The notes below the pieces were generated by a model, which was not told the origin of the DNA, did not search any database, and worked only from the letters and a program-made list of their open reading frames with translations. Shown here one piece after another: positions 25,124 through 34,253 of a DNA stretch of 64,000 bases. Position 1 is the stretch's first letter, and the number at the start of each line of letters is the position of its first letter. The stretch spans positions 39,750 through 103,749 of the forward strand of contig DBQU01000114.1 in the NCBI GenBank assembly GCA_002305765.1, given 5' to 3'. Source of the DNA: Deltaproteobacteria bacterium UBA1386. Lineage in GTDB: Bacteria > Desulfobacterota > Syntrophorhabdia > Syntrophorhabdales > Syntrophorhabdaceae. The position numbers and the translations under genes are program-made.

Positions 25124-26944
25124 TCACTCCACCGTCACGCTTTTCGCGAGGTTGCGCGGCTGGTCGACATCCATACCCAGAAGGTCCGCGATATAGTACG
25201 CAAGCAACTGCAGGGGCACTATGGAGAGGATCGGCTGCAGCTCGTACGCCGTGCGGGGGACCGTGATCATCTCCCCCGCCCGGGGCGCCATCTCATGTGT
25301 CTCGTCATCACTGATCAGAATGATGTTGCCCTTCCGCGCCATCACCTCTTCCATATTACCGCAGGCCTTCTTGTAGGTCCGGTCCGCCGGAGAGATGCAC
25401 ACGACCGGCATGTCGTCGTCGATGAGGGCGATGGGTCCATGTTTCATTTCACCCGCGGCGTGCGCCTCGGCGTGTATATAGGAGATCTCCTTGAGCTTCA
25501 GGGCCCCTTCGAGCGCGGTCGGGAAGTTGATGCCCCTTCCCAGGAAAAGGAAGCTCCTGAAAAACATGTATCTCGCGGCGGCCGCCTGTATCGACGGCGC
25601 CTCATCGAGAACGCTTCGCACCTTGCGGGGGATGGCCCGGATCTCGCGAAGACGCTCCCTGACATCCTGGGGGCCGAAGATGCCCAGTCTTTTACCGATG
25701 CAGAGCGTGAGCAGGAACATGACGGAGATCTGCGTGGTAAAAGCCTTCGTGGAGGCCACGCCGATCTCCGGGCCGGCATGCGTGAAAACAACGTTTTCGG
25801 CTTCGCGTGCCAGCGTGCTCCCGAGGACGTTGCATATCGACAGCGTTGAAGCACCCCGGGACCTCGCTTCCCTCATCGCCGCGATCGTGTCCGCCGTCTC
25901 CCCCGACTGGGAGACGGCAATGAAGAGGTCGCGGGGCGACACGATGGGATCCCTGTATCTGAACTCGGAGGCCATGTCCGTTTCGACGGGTATTCTCAGG
26001 CTCGTCTCGATCAGATTTTTTCCGATCATGCAGGCATGATGGGACGTGCCGCACGCCACCATCCATATCTTCCTGATGCCCGCAGGGTCAGGCAGGTCGA
26101 CCCCTTCGAACTCAACCTCGCCCTCTTCCTCCCGCGCCCTTCCGAGCAGTGTGTCCGATATCGCCTGGGGCTGCTCAAAGATCTCTTTCAACATGAAGTG
26201 ACTGTATCCGCCTTTTTCCGCCATTCCGGCCGTCCAGCATACCTGCCGGACCTCCCGGACGACATCCTCGCCGTCCACATTGATGATCCGCATATCGCGG
26301 CCTTTGAATATGGCCATGTCATTGTCTTCGAGGAAGATGAACCTGTTGGTCATGTTGATGATGGCCGGTATATCGCTGGCGATGAAGTATTCTCCGTCAC
26401 CTACGCCAACGATGAGCGGGCTTTGGTTCTTTGCGGCCACCAGGGTCCTTTCGGACTCCTTCAGGATCCCGACCGCCCAGGAACCTTTGAGTTCCTTGAG
26501 GGCCAGGCGGACGGAGTCAACGAGATCCCTGCCTTTCCGGGCATGGTCCGTAATGAGATGGGGGATGACCTCCGTGTCCGTATCGGAGATGAAAACGTGG
26601 CCGGCCCCTTTCAGGTGCTCTTTCAGCTCGAGATAGTTCTCGATGATCCCGTTATGGACGACCACCACGTCGCCTGCCCTGTGAGGATGCGCGTTCCTTT
26701 CGGAAGGCACCCCGTGCGTCGCCCAGCGCGTGTGGGCGAGTCCGATGCTCCCCTTGAGAGCCGCGCCCTTCAGGACCTTCCTGAGCTCTTCGACCTTCCC
26801 CTTCCTTCTCTCTATGCGGATCTCCCCCTGACCAAGAAGGGCTATCCCCGCCGAATCGTATCCCCTGTATTCAAGCCTGCTCAACGCGTCGATGAGGATA
26901 TCGCAGGCCTCCCGCGTACCTTCATATCCGACTATTCCACACAT
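25124..26944 (-). CDS. glmS: Glutamine-fructose-6-phosphate aminotransferase
   Basis: The 606-residue protein has the N-terminal nucleophile Cys2 (MCGIVGYEG) of class II glutamine amidotransferases, followed by RWATHG and NGIIENY motifs. Two SIS sugar-isomerase domains follow (GTSHHACMIG, SQSGETADTIAAMREA, FLGRGINFPTALEGALKLKE when read in parts). The C-terminus DQPRNLAKSVTVE is the classical end. It makes glucosamine-6-phosphate for UDP-GlcNAc, feeding peptidoglycan and probably the EPS. It is 54 bases upstream of the sigma-54 regulator and in the same direction. I saw no glmS ribozyme in the 210 bases upstream. Confidence 0.97.
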   Translation of the reverse strand: MCGIVGYEGTREACDILIDALSRLEYRGYDSAGIALLGQGEIRIERRKGKVEELRKVLKGAALKGSIGLAHTRWATHGVPSERNAHPHRAGDVVVVHNGIIENYLELKEHLKGAGHVFISDTDTEVIPHLITDHARKGRDLVDSVRLALKELKGSWAVGILKESERTLVAAKNQSPLIVGVGDGEYFIASDIPAIINMTNRFIFLEDNDMAIFKGRDMRIINVDGEDVVREVRQVCWTAGMAEKGGYSHFMLKEIFEQPQAISDTLLGRAREEEGEVEFEGVDLPDPAGIRKIWMVACGTSHHACMIGKNLIETSLRIPVETDMASEFRYRDPIVSPRDLFIAVSQSGETADTIAAMREARSRGASTLSICNVLGSTLAREAENVVFTHAGPEIGVASTKAFTTQISVMFLLTLCIGKRLGIFGPQDVRERLREIRAIPRKVRSVLDEAPSIQAAAARYMFFRSFLFLGRGINFPTALEGALKLKEISYIHAEAHAAGEMKHGPIALIDDDMPVVCISPADRTYKKACGNMEEVMARKGNIILISDDETHEMAPRAGEMITVPRTAYELQPILSIVPLQLLAYYIADLLGMDVDQPRNLAKSVTVE

Positions 26945-27156
26945 CGTTCCACCACCTCTCCCGCCATGATCCGGCTCCCCCGGATAAACAGATCCAAACC
27001 TCCCGCGGAGCCTCGCTCCCGAGAGGAACCGAAGAATTCCCTACGAGTACGCTACAACGGACATGACCTCATGTCTGTCGCCTCAGCGATAATTATCTTG
27101 TCGTACTTTCTCAGCGGGACCGTCATCGTTTGTTACGACAAATGCCTCCCCCCCCG

Positions 27157-27369
27157 TCAGTCCGCTCTCTTCATCGCCTTGTCCTTCGTTCTGCCGCCGA
27201 GCAGCCCGCGGGCGCAATCCGGGCAGATACCATGGGTCACCGCGACGCGTGATATCTCCGCATTCAACTCTGACCTCTCCCAGACACCGTTCCTCTTCCG
27301 CTCCCTGCCGCACCAGGCACAGAAACAGCGCGCCCGTCCCGCGTATTTCGTCCCTCTTCCGATCGTCAT
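27157..27369 (-). CDS. Small two-CxxC zinc-ribbon-like protein
   Basis: A 70-residue protein with CAWCGRERKR and a second pair in THGICPDCARGL, 33 residues apart, separated by a Trp-containing segment (GVWERSEL). This is a short stand-alone form of a CAWCK...SHGICPDC module that is common in Desulfobacterota, often as a tail on regulators. It probably binds one metal. The function is unknown. The ATG at 27369 begins the conserved part; in-frame codons upstream to 27582 look non-coding and include short tandem repeats. Confidence 0.72.
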   Translation of the reverse strand: MTIGRGTKYAGRARCFCAWCGRERKRNGVWERSELNAEISRVAVTHGICPDCARGLLGGRTKDKAMKRAD

Positions 27370-27546
27370 ACCATCACCGTATCTTCTTTGCCCGGGCCAC
27401 CTCCGCTGGTCACGCGGTGTTTTCCCCCGGGATATGTACAATCTTAAGGAATGTCCCGCGACCTGTCTGTCGCCGAAGCGATGATTCCGATGTCCTGTTT
27501 TCGTAGACGGGGAAAGTGAATATATGATGACAGGAGAGATCGTCGC

Positions 27547-27683
27547 GGGTTCCGGGTTGCGGGTTGCGTGGTCAAAGGCCAAGAACGGATGGTTCTTGCA
27601 AGGGTTCCGATCTTACCGGATAACGCAGGCATCTCCGGTTTCTTGTCTTTAACCTGGGACGTGAGACCTGGGACCTGGGACTG
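27547..27683. repeat. Composite short-period repeat at the 3' end of recD2
   Basis: Two low-complexity tracts flank about 80 unique bases. One is a GGGTT(CC/GC) tandem at 27547-27570; the other is a (GA)CCTGGGA tandem at 27652-27683. The second tract overlaps the last codons of recD2, giving the odd tail VPGPRSHVPG. The same pair of tracts recurs at 47785-47851. Confidence 0.75.
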
Positions 27684-29895
27684 CCTTTGTCTCCCTGAGT
27701 CTCTCCGCGAGGAGTGTGTATCTTCTATGGGGTTTGTCGTTGCGGATCGCTATGGAGAGGGCCTTTTTGGTGCCGACGAGATAGACCAGTTTCTTGCCCC
27801 GAGTGATCGCCGTGTAAAGGAGGTTCCTTTGCAGGAGAAGGTAGTGCTGCGTCAGGATGGGCATCACCACGGCGGGGTACTCGCTTCCCTGGGATTTGTG
27901 GACGGATATCGCGTAGGCGAGGATGAGTTCATCCACTTCGTTGAAGTCGTAGGACACGACCCTTCCTTCGAAATCCACTCGGAGTTCCTGCACCTCCCTG
28001 TCCATGGCGATCACCGTCCCGATGTCTCCATTGTACACGTCCTTTTCGTAATTGTTCCGCGTCTGAAGGACCTTGTCGCCCCTCTTGAAGAACCTGCCTC
28101 CACGAGAGATGCCGTCCGTGGAGGCGTTCAAGGCTTCCTGGAGCCGTGCGTTCATGTTCGATACACCCACGACTCCGCGGTGCATCGGCGTCAGGACCTG
28201 GACGTCGCTCACCGGATGAAGGCCGAAACGGGTGGGTATCACATCCCGGCAGAGACGGACAACATACCGCAGGACCTCGTCGGGATCCTCGATATCGACA
28301 AAGAAGAAATCGTGGCCCTGCCCGGTGTGCTTCTCAAAAAAGGGCATCTCGCCGGCGTTTATGCGATGGGCGTTGACGATGATCATGCTTGTCGTCGACT
28401 GCCGGAATATCTCATCGAGCCTTACCGTCCTCACGCACCCCGAGGAGATGATGTCCTTCAGGACGCTTCCGGGACCCACGGAGGGAAGCTGGTCAACGTC
28501 ACCGACGAGAACGAGGGTCGCGGGCGGGGGTACCGCCTTCAGAAGGTGGTACATGAGGGAGACATCGACCATGGAAGCCTCGTCGATGATGATAAGCCCC
28601 GCGTCGAGAGGGTTCGATTCGTTGCGCTTGAATCCCCCCTCGGACGATGCATTCCCGGGACTGTACTCCAGGAGGCGGTGTATGGTCCTCGCCTCCGCCC
28701 CCGTGGCCTCTGTCATCCTCTTTGCCGCCCTGCCGGTTGGAGCCGCCAGCAGCACCTTCTGCCCCGTCTTGCCGGCAATGGCAATGATCCCCCTTATTAT
28801 GGTCGTCTTACCCGTTCCGGGACCTCCCGTTATGACAAGGACCTTTTGCTCCAGGGAAGCCCGGACCGCCTCAAGCTGCCGCGGAGAAAAAGAAACCCCC
28901 TGGGTCCCTTCAACCCACCTCAACGCTTCCTCGACATTGATAAGGCGCATCTGCCTGGGATGGGCGTGAAGCGTGCCAAGGAGCTCGGCTGTTCCTTTCT
29001 CCGAAACGTAGAGCGATGCGAGGTAAACGATCCCGTCCCGGTACCTCACGGCGCCTCCGGAGAGCTGCCCCGGCTCGTCGATGACCACCTTTCTCTGTGC
29101 CGCTAGATTCGAAAGGGCTTCGGGGATCTTCTCCCTGTCGACCTCGAGCACCTCCGCACATCTCTCCACCAGGAGGTCGCGGGGAAAGAAGAGGTGACCT
29201 TCGCTCGCGAGCTGTCCCAGCACGTAGAGGATCCCTGTTTCGATCCTCAGGGGAGCATCCCTCCCGATGCCGAGCTTCGCGGCAATGCTGTCGGCGGTGA
29301 GAAAACCTATGCCGAATATGTCGACCGCCAATCTGTAAGGATTCTCGCGCACCATCCTGACGGCGTCGCCGCCATAGAAACGGTAGATCTTGGCGGCATA
29401 GGACGGGCTGACGCCGTTGCCCTGGAGAAAGACCATGACGTTGCGGACCTCTTTCTGCTCCTCCCAGGCCGTCCTTATCATGTCGATGCGTTTCTGTCCT
29501 ATGCCGGGAACCTCGCGAAGTCTGTCCATATCGGTATCGATGACGTCGAGCGTCGCTTCGCGGAACCGCGCGACGAGCCTCTTTGCCATGACGGGTCCTA
29601 TGCCCTTTATCATGCCCGAACCGAGGTACCGTTCGATCCCTTTGACGGTGGCGGGCATGAGGGTCTCGTAAGAGGTTATCTTGAACTGTTCGCCCCACCG
29701 GGGGTGGACCTCCCAGCTGCCTTTGAGCCGAAGAACCTCCCCGGGAACCAGGGAATAGAGAGTGCCGACGATGGTGACCTGGGAATTTCTCCCCTCTATC
29801 TTCACTTTCGCTATGGTATAATGATTCTCTTCGTTGTAATATGTAACTCGTTCCACCTGGGCCCGTATTTCGGGCTCTGAAGTATTCTCAAACAT
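27649..29895 (-). CDS. recD2: RecD2-family SF1B DNA helicase
   Basis: A 748-residue helicase with the RecD2 layout. An N-terminal OB-like region (about 10-80) is followed by tandem helix-hairpin-helix motifs (GSGMIKGIGPVMAKRLV, REVPGIGQKRIDMI) and a RecA-like core with Walker A VITGGPGTGKTTIIRG near residue 355 and Walker B LIIIDEASMVDV. Motif GDVDQLPSVGPG follows, and AYAISVHKSQGSEYPAVVM near the end. RecD2 proteins act outside RecBCD, in 5'-3' unwinding during repair and fork rescue. The last dozen residues come from a repeat tract. No clear Shine-Dalgarno precedes the ATG. Confidence 0.95.
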   Translation of the reverse strand: MFENTSEPEIRAQVERVTYYNEENHYTIAKVKIEGRNSQVTIVGTLYSLVPGEVLRLKGSWEVHPRWGEQFKITSYETLMPATVKGIERYLGSGMIKGIGPVMAKRLVARFREATLDVIDTDMDRLREVPGIGQKRIDMIRTAWEEQKEVRNVMVFLQGNGVSPSYAAKIYRFYGGDAVRMVRENPYRLAVDIFGIGFLTADSIAAKLGIGRDAPLRIETGILYVLGQLASEGHLFFPRDLLVERCAEVLEVDREKIPEALSNLAAQRKVVIDEPGQLSGGAVRYRDGIVYLASLYVSEKGTAELLGTLHAHPRQMRLINVEEALRWVEGTQGVSFSPRQLEAVRASLEQKVLVITGGPGTGKTTIIRGIIAIAGKTGQKVLLAAPTGRAAKRMTEATGAEARTIHRLLEYSPGNASSEGGFKRNESNPLDAGLIIIDEASMVDVSLMYHLLKAVPPPATLVLVGDVDQLPSVGPGSVLKDIISSGCVRTVRLDEIFRQSTTSMIIVNAHRINAGEMPFFEKHTGQGHDFFFVDIEDPDEVLRYVVRLCRDVIPTRFGLHPVSDVQVLTPMHRGVVGVSNMNARLQEALNASTDGISRGGRFFKRGDKVLQTRNNYEKDVYNGDIGTVIAMDREVQELRVDFEGRVVSYDFNEVDELILAYAISVHKSQGSEYPAVVMPILTQHYLLLQRNLLYTAITRGKKLVYLVGTKKALSIAIRNDKPHRRYTLLAERLRETKAVPGPRSHVPG

Positions 29896-30019
29896 GATTA
29901 ATAGTATCGGAAATGGGCCGATAATAAAAGTGAAACATGGGCCGGGGCCATTCGGCCCTCATGCGGTAGGACAAAGGCCTGGATGACCACCGCGCGTCCG
30001 AGGGCGAAGAGAGAACCAC

Positions 30020-30364
30020 ATGGTGCGTTCCGGAATCAATGTGATACAACACCAGTTCCACAGAATGGTTGCGAACCACAAGGCACTGCTTCTCCACGAA
30101 GCCGAAAAGATCACCGGTTTCATGCGGCTGCTCATGAAACCGAGAAACACCCAGGCCAAATGGACAAAGGAGGAGAGGAAGCTCCTGAAGATGCACCTCA
30201 AGCATCTGTCATACTACGTCCCCGCCCTGGTGATATTCGTCATGCCCTTTGGCTCCCTCCTCATTCCGCTTCTCGCAGAGATCCTTGACAGGAGAAAGGC
30301 CCTCCGCAGACCCGGGGATGGTCTCGGTGCCCCCCGGTCAGACACGGCCACCCTCGAACCCTGA
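30020..30364 (+). CDS. LETM1-like membrane protein
   Basis: A 114-residue protein with a single strongly hydrophobic segment around residues 66-86 (YYVPALVIFVMPFGSLLIPL). It is preceded by WTKEERKLLKMHLKHL and followed by LAEILDRRK. The helix-VP-x(6)-P-x-GS-LLLPLL pattern resembles bacterial LETM1-like domain proteins. The function in bacteria is not established. It is divergent from recD2 and upstream of rel. The start ATG is plausible but has only a weak GA-rich ribosome site. Confidence 0.75.
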   Translation: MVRSGINVIQHQFHRMVANHKALLLHEAEKITGFMRLLMKPRNTQAKWTKEERKLLKMHLKHLSYYVPALVIFVMPFGSLLIPLLAEILDRRKALRRPGDGLGAPRSDTATLEP

Positions 30365-30411
30365 AACGGGGACCTTCCCGAGTCCCGCAATGCCGCGCGC
30401 TTCATTACCCG

Positions 30412-30440
30412 TTGTCATTTCGCGCCGCATAAGGTAATAT
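30412..30440 (+). promoter_or_regulatory. Sigma-70-type promoter candidate for rel
   Basis: TTGTCA and TAATAT are separated by 17 bases, giving a predicted start near 30447 and a leader of about 130 bases before rel. Nothing else was recognised between 30365 and 30578. Confidence 0.4.
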
Positions 30441-30578
30441 AAGGGTCAGGAAAGACATGCGATCAGATATTCCCCCCGAGCACGGCCAGGAAAGCAGACG
30501 AAGAGAACCCGATCCATCCTTCTTTAGAGAGACCTCCCGCAACGACGCCCCGCTTGTCGAACACAGACGGGAAAACGC

Positions 30579-32717
30579 ATGATACGCTTTAACGACATCG
30601 TGGACGAGGTCCTGAAGTACAACCCCGACGCCGATGTCGAACTGCTACAGAAGGCATACATCTTCTCCGCGAAGGCGCACAAGGGACAGGTCCGCCTCTC
30701 CGGGGAACCGTACCTCATACACCCTCTCGAAACGGCGTACACCCTGACGAAGATGAACCTCGACATCCCGAGCATAGTCTCGGGTCTTCTCCACGACACC
30801 ATTGAAGACTCTTACGTCGACAAGAAAGAGATCGAGGAATACTTCGGCAAGGAGATAGCCGAACTCGTCGACGGTGTGACGAAGATCAGCAAGATCCCAC
30901 TAAAGACGTCGGAGGAGTCCCGCGTCGAGAACTTCCGCAAAATGATCCTTGCCATGAGCAAGGACATACGGGTGATCCTCGTCAAGCTCGCCGACCGCTA
31001 CCATAACATGCAGACCCTGAACTTCCTGTCAGCGGAAAAACAGATCGAGATCGCCAGGGAAACCTTCGAGATATACGCGCCCCTGGCACACAGGCTGGGT
31101 ATAGAGTGGCTCAGGGCGGAGTTGGAGGACGTGGCCTTCAAGTACCTCAAACCGACCGAATACAGGCTCATCGCCGACAACATAGCCCAGAAGAAGAGGG
31201 AACGCGAGGCCTACATCAATGAGGTCATCGGGCTTTTGCGCCAGAAACTTGATGAGTTCCATGTAAACGCCGACATATTCGGGCGGGCGAAGCATCTCTA
31301 CAGTATCTACCGCAAGATGTCACTGGAGGGGCTCAACATCGACGACATCTACGACATCATTGCCTTCCGGGTGGTCGTCGACACGATCAAGGAGTGCTAC
31401 GAGGCGCTCGGCATCATCCACGCCGCCTACAAGCCGATACCGGGAAAGTTCAGCGACTATATCGCCCTCCCGAAGGCCAACATGTACCAGTCTCTGCACA
31501 CCAAGATCATGGGTCCCCACGGCGAGAAGGTCGAGATACAGATAAGGACCAGGGAGATGCACCGCCTGGCGGAGGAAGGGATCGCGGCCCACTGGAAATA
31601 TAAGGAAGGCAAGGTCTTCAATCCCAAGGAGGACAAGATCTTCGCGTGGCTGCGCCGGATCATCGAGTGGCAGCAGGAACTCAAGGACAACAAGGAGTTC
31701 ATGGAGATCTTCAAGATCGACCTCTTCCCCGACGAGGTATACGTCTTCACGCCGAACGGCGACGTGAGAGAGCTCCCCAAGGGAGCGACTCCCGTCGATT
31801 TCGCCTACGCGATCCACTCGGAGTTGGGTCACCGGTGCGTCGGCGCCAAGGTGAACGGAAAGCTGGTGCCCCTTCGCTACACCTTGAAGAGCGGCGACAC
31901 CGTGGAGATCATGACGAGCCCCACCCACAAGCCGAGCAAGGACTGGCTGAGCTTCGTATCGACCTCCAAGGCGAAGACAAAGATCAGGCAGTGGATAAAG
32001 ACGGAACAGCGGGAAAAGAGCATCGAGCTTGGCCGCAGCCTTCTCGACAAGGAACTGGCCAAGCATTCGATGAGCTTCTCCCGGCTCCTCAAGAGCGGCG
32101 ATCTCCTGCCCCTTGCCAAAGATTTCAGCTTCGAGAGCGTCGACGATCTCTTTGCCAGCGTGGGCTATGGGCTGTACACTCCGCTGCAGGTACTCAACAA
32201 GATCATCCCCGAGGAGGAAAAACCGGCGGGGAAGATCAAGACCATCATCCACTCACTGAAGAAGGGGCGGGACAACGCGATAAAGATCAAGGGGATAGAC
32301 GGGCTCGTGATACGTTTCGCGCGATGCTGCAATCCCATCCCCGGCGACAACATCATCGGTTTCATAACCCGGGGTCGCGGCCTCACCGTCCACGTCGAGG
32401 ATTGCCCGAACGTCCACACCTACGACGAGCAGCGCAAGGTGGAGGTGAGCTGGCAACTCAGCAAGGACTACACCTTCCCCGTGAGGTTCAAGGTGACGGG
32501 AAATGACCGCAAGGGGCTCCTCTCCGACATCTCGAGCGTCATAGCCGCCAACAAGGTCAACATCCTCAGTGCCTCGGCGATGACCTATCCCGACAGATCG
32601 GCGGCGGGGATCTACGAGGTCGAGATCGAGCACATGTCACAGCTGCAGAAGGTCATGAAGTCCATTCAAAAGATAAAGGGAGTGCGCTCCGTCGACAGGA
32701 TGAGGAGTATAACCTAG
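30579..32717 (+). CDS. rel: Bifunctional (p)ppGpp synthetase/hydrolase
   Basis: A 712-residue RelA/SpoT-family protein. The N-terminal HD hydrolase domain has HKGQVRLSGEPYLIHPLET and GLLHDTIEDSY, both with intact metal-binding residues. The synthetase domain has LYSIYRKM, PGKFSDYIALPKANMYQSLH and VEIQIRTREMHRLAEEGIAA. Next are a TGS domain (VYVFTPNGDVRELPKGATPV), a zinc-finger/CC region (FARCCNPIPGDNIIGF) and a C-terminal ACT domain (from about 640). An intact HD region implies both synthesis and hydrolysis. The single Rel form is usual in Desulfobacterota. Confidence 0.95.
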   Translation: MIRFNDIVDEVLKYNPDADVELLQKAYIFSAKAHKGQVRLSGEPYLIHPLETAYTLTKMNLDIPSIVSGLLHDTIEDSYVDKKEIEEYFGKEIAELVDGVTKISKIPLKTSEESRVENFRKMILAMSKDIRVILVKLADRYHNMQTLNFLSAEKQIEIARETFEIYAPLAHRLGIEWLRAELEDVAFKYLKPTEYRLIADNIAQKKREREAYINEVIGLLRQKLDEFHVNADIFGRAKHLYSIYRKMSLEGLNIDDIYDIIAFRVVVDTIKECYEALGIIHAAYKPIPGKFSDYIALPKANMYQSLHTKIMGPHGEKVEIQIRTREMHRLAEEGIAAHWKYKEGKVFNPKEDKIFAWLRRIIEWQQELKDNKEFMEIFKIDLFPDEVYVFTPNGDVRELPKGATPVDFAYAIHSELGHRCVGAKVNGKLVPLRYTLKSGDTVEIMTSPTHKPSKDWLSFVSTSKAKTKIRQWIKTEQREKSIELGRSLLDKELAKHSMSFSRLLKSGDLLPLAKDFSFESVDDLFASVGYGLYTPLQVLNKIIPEEEKPAGKIKTIIHSLKKGRDNAIKIKGIDGLVIRFARCCNPIPGDNIIGFITRGRGLTVHVEDCPNVHTYDEQRKVEVSWQLSKDYTFPVRFKVTGNDRKGLLSDISSVIAANKVNILSASAMTYPDRSAAGIYEVEIEHMSQLQKVMKSIQKIKGVRSVDRMRSIT

Positions 32718-32721
32718 AGAC

Positions 32722-32905
32722 GGGAGACAGGAGATGGGTAATGGGTAATAGGTTATGGGTGATGGGAAGACAAAGACGCCGGTTACCGGTCACCTGTATT
32801 CGTTTGAGAATCGCTCGATGGGGGTATGAACGTCGTATATCGGTAGGGGGGTAAAGGTGATGGACTTTCCTATCACCTGTAACCCATGACCCATCACCTG
32901 TCTTC
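32722..32905. repeat. Imperfect inverted repeat of GGGTAATGGG-type text between rel and rpmB
   Basis: The left arm (32722-32766) is a run of GATGGGTAATGGGTAATAGG-like words. The right arm (32869-32903) is its approximate reverse complement (CCTATCACCTGTAACCCATG and on). The arms could fold as one long imperfect hairpin between the converging genes rel and rpmB, where a bidirectional terminator would be expected. Confidence 0.6.
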
Positions 32906-32906
32906 A

Positions 32907-33098
32907 CTACACTGCTTTCTGAAAATCACCTTTCTTGATGCACTTCGTGCAGAGCCTTGCCTTGAGGGTTTCGCCGTTCTTCACGATGCGGACGGTCTGC
33001 AGGTTCGGCCGCCATTCCCGTTTGGTCTTGTTGTTCGCGTGGCTCACGTTGTAACCGATTTGTTTTCCTTTTCCACAGATCTCACAGACCCTTGCCAT
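32907..33098 (-). CDS. rpmB: 50S ribosomal protein L28
   Basis: A 63-residue protein starting MARVCEICGKG with the L28 signature GYNVSHANNKTKREWRPNLQ in its front half and LCTKCIKKG near the end. The two CxxC pairs mark the zinc-binding (C+) form of L28. It stands alone, without rpmG nearby. A strong promoter lies upstream. Confidence 0.96.
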   Translation of the reverse strand: MARVCEICGKGKQIGYNVSHANNKTKREWRPNLQTVRIVKNGETLKARLCTKCIKKGDFQKAV

Positions 33099-33150
33099 TT
33101 GTGACCTCCTGACCTTGTCCGAACTTCCTTGAGTTCCTTTAAAGACAAAG

Positions 33151-33180
33151 ATTTTACACGCTTAAGGCGTTCTATGTCAA
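33151..33180 (-). promoter_or_regulatory. Sigma-70-type promoter for rpmB
   Basis: On the minus strand TTGACA (33180-33175) and TAAAAT (33156-33151) are separated by 18 bases. The predicted start is near 33145, about 45 bases before the rpmB ATG. Confidence 0.65.
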
Positions 33181-33637
33181 CACTTTTGTCGGCAGGGGGC
33201 CGATCGGGGAACAGAAAAGGGGATAGGGGCAGGCCCTTCACAGGACGCATGGGAATGGACAGGACCGATACGACATACAGGACATATGGGACGCATCAGA
33301 TGCGGTTGTCCTTCATTCCTCACCTTGGAGTTTCTCGCTATTTTTAGTGAATGATTTCGATAAGATACGGATAGGTGCCGGGAGATACCGGTCGAACCCC
33401 TGTAAATGATTGGCTAAAAGCATTCCAGCGTCGGACCATTACGAAAAGGCATCAAATCGGTGAATTATCTCTATGGGCGTTGAAATGATTGCTGTTTTCA
33501 CCATGCACGGTAACCGGGCAAAAGGAGCAAAACCTTTTAGCATCACGAGGTTGACCGCGCATTTCCACAACTTATCAACAGGAAATCCACAATCGTTGTG
33601 GAAAAGCAGTGGCTTCACCCGGTCCGGAGGAAACCTG
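33181..33637. other. Gene-poor, AT-richer segment with DnaA-box-like cluster
   Basis: No convincing gene lies in these 457 bases. The middle (about 33330-33490) is richer in A and T than the rest of the window. At 33562-33605 four DnaA-box-like nonamers sit within 45 bases: ATTTCCACA, TTATCAACA, AAATCCACA and, on the other strand, TTTTCCACA (consensus TTATCCACA). TTATCAACA and TTTTCCACA each have one mismatch. This could be a DnaA-binding regulatory or origin-like site, but no dnaA or dnaN gene is near. Confidence 0.4.
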
Positions 33638-34138
33638 TCAGCGACCGGCGGGGACCCCTCCGAAACGGACCCGGACACCCCGCGTGATGGCACACTCCCT
33701 CGCCTCGCCCGCGTTCACTTCCAGGATATACCGGGCGGGATATCGTGAGCTTATGTTCGTTTCATCGCGCGGGCGGGCGCCCCGGTGAACATGGACGACC
33801 TCGTACCGTCCGTTGATGAAGATGAGGTCGAGAGGGATCCAGGTGTTTTTCATCCAATAGTTCTGGACCTCGTCGCGGTCATGGAGGAAAAGCATTCCCG
33901 TGCGCCTGCGCAGAGAGGACCTGAACATGAGCCCCTGCGCCTGCTGTTCGGGGGTCACGGCCGGCTCCGCTTCGAAACGGCAGAGTTCACGGTCTTTAGC
34001 ATCGAAGAACACGACGCTGACGTTGGGAAGGTCCGGAGCTGAAAGACCGGGTAAAGCAGGAAAGAGCGTCAAGACCATCAGGAAACAGAGACGAAAGGAG
34101 GGCCGGCGGAAGAACGCTGTGCGCGACGCGGCAGTCAT
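33638..34138 (-). CDS. Exported DUF192-family protein
   Basis: A 166-residue protein (four longer if the ATG at 34150 is used) with a signal peptide (FRLCFLMVLTLFPALPGLSA). A DUF192 domain follows: ELCRFEAEPAVTPEQQAQGLMFR, TGMLFLHDRDEVQNYWMKNT, PLDLIFI and ARYILEVNAGEA. This domain forms a small beta barrel; its biochemical role is not established. It is the last gene of the minus-strand run from the GntR regulator, 115 bases after the CoA-disulfide reductase-like gene. Confidence 0.85.
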   Translation of the reverse strand: MTAASRTAFFRRPSFRLCFLMVLTLFPALPGLSAPDLPNVSVVFFDAKDRELCRFEAEPAVTPEQQAQGLMFRSSLRRRTGMLFLHDRDEVQNYWMKNTWIPLDLIFINGRYEVVHVHRGARPRDETNISSRYPARYILEVNAGEARECAITRGVRVRFGGVPAGR

Positions 34139-34253
34139 GGGATCTTTCATTCCTTATGGTGCGCCGGACAGGTGGAAAAGTCAAGAAGACAATCCCACCG
34201 TGGCGATCAGGCGATGGACCGCCCTCTCCGGCCTATGACGGCCGGGCAGAGGA

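Noticed and set aside
33390..33400. GGTCGAACCCC, similar to a tRNA T-loop
   Set aside because: No matching T-stem, anticodon arm or acceptor stem could be drawn on either strand.
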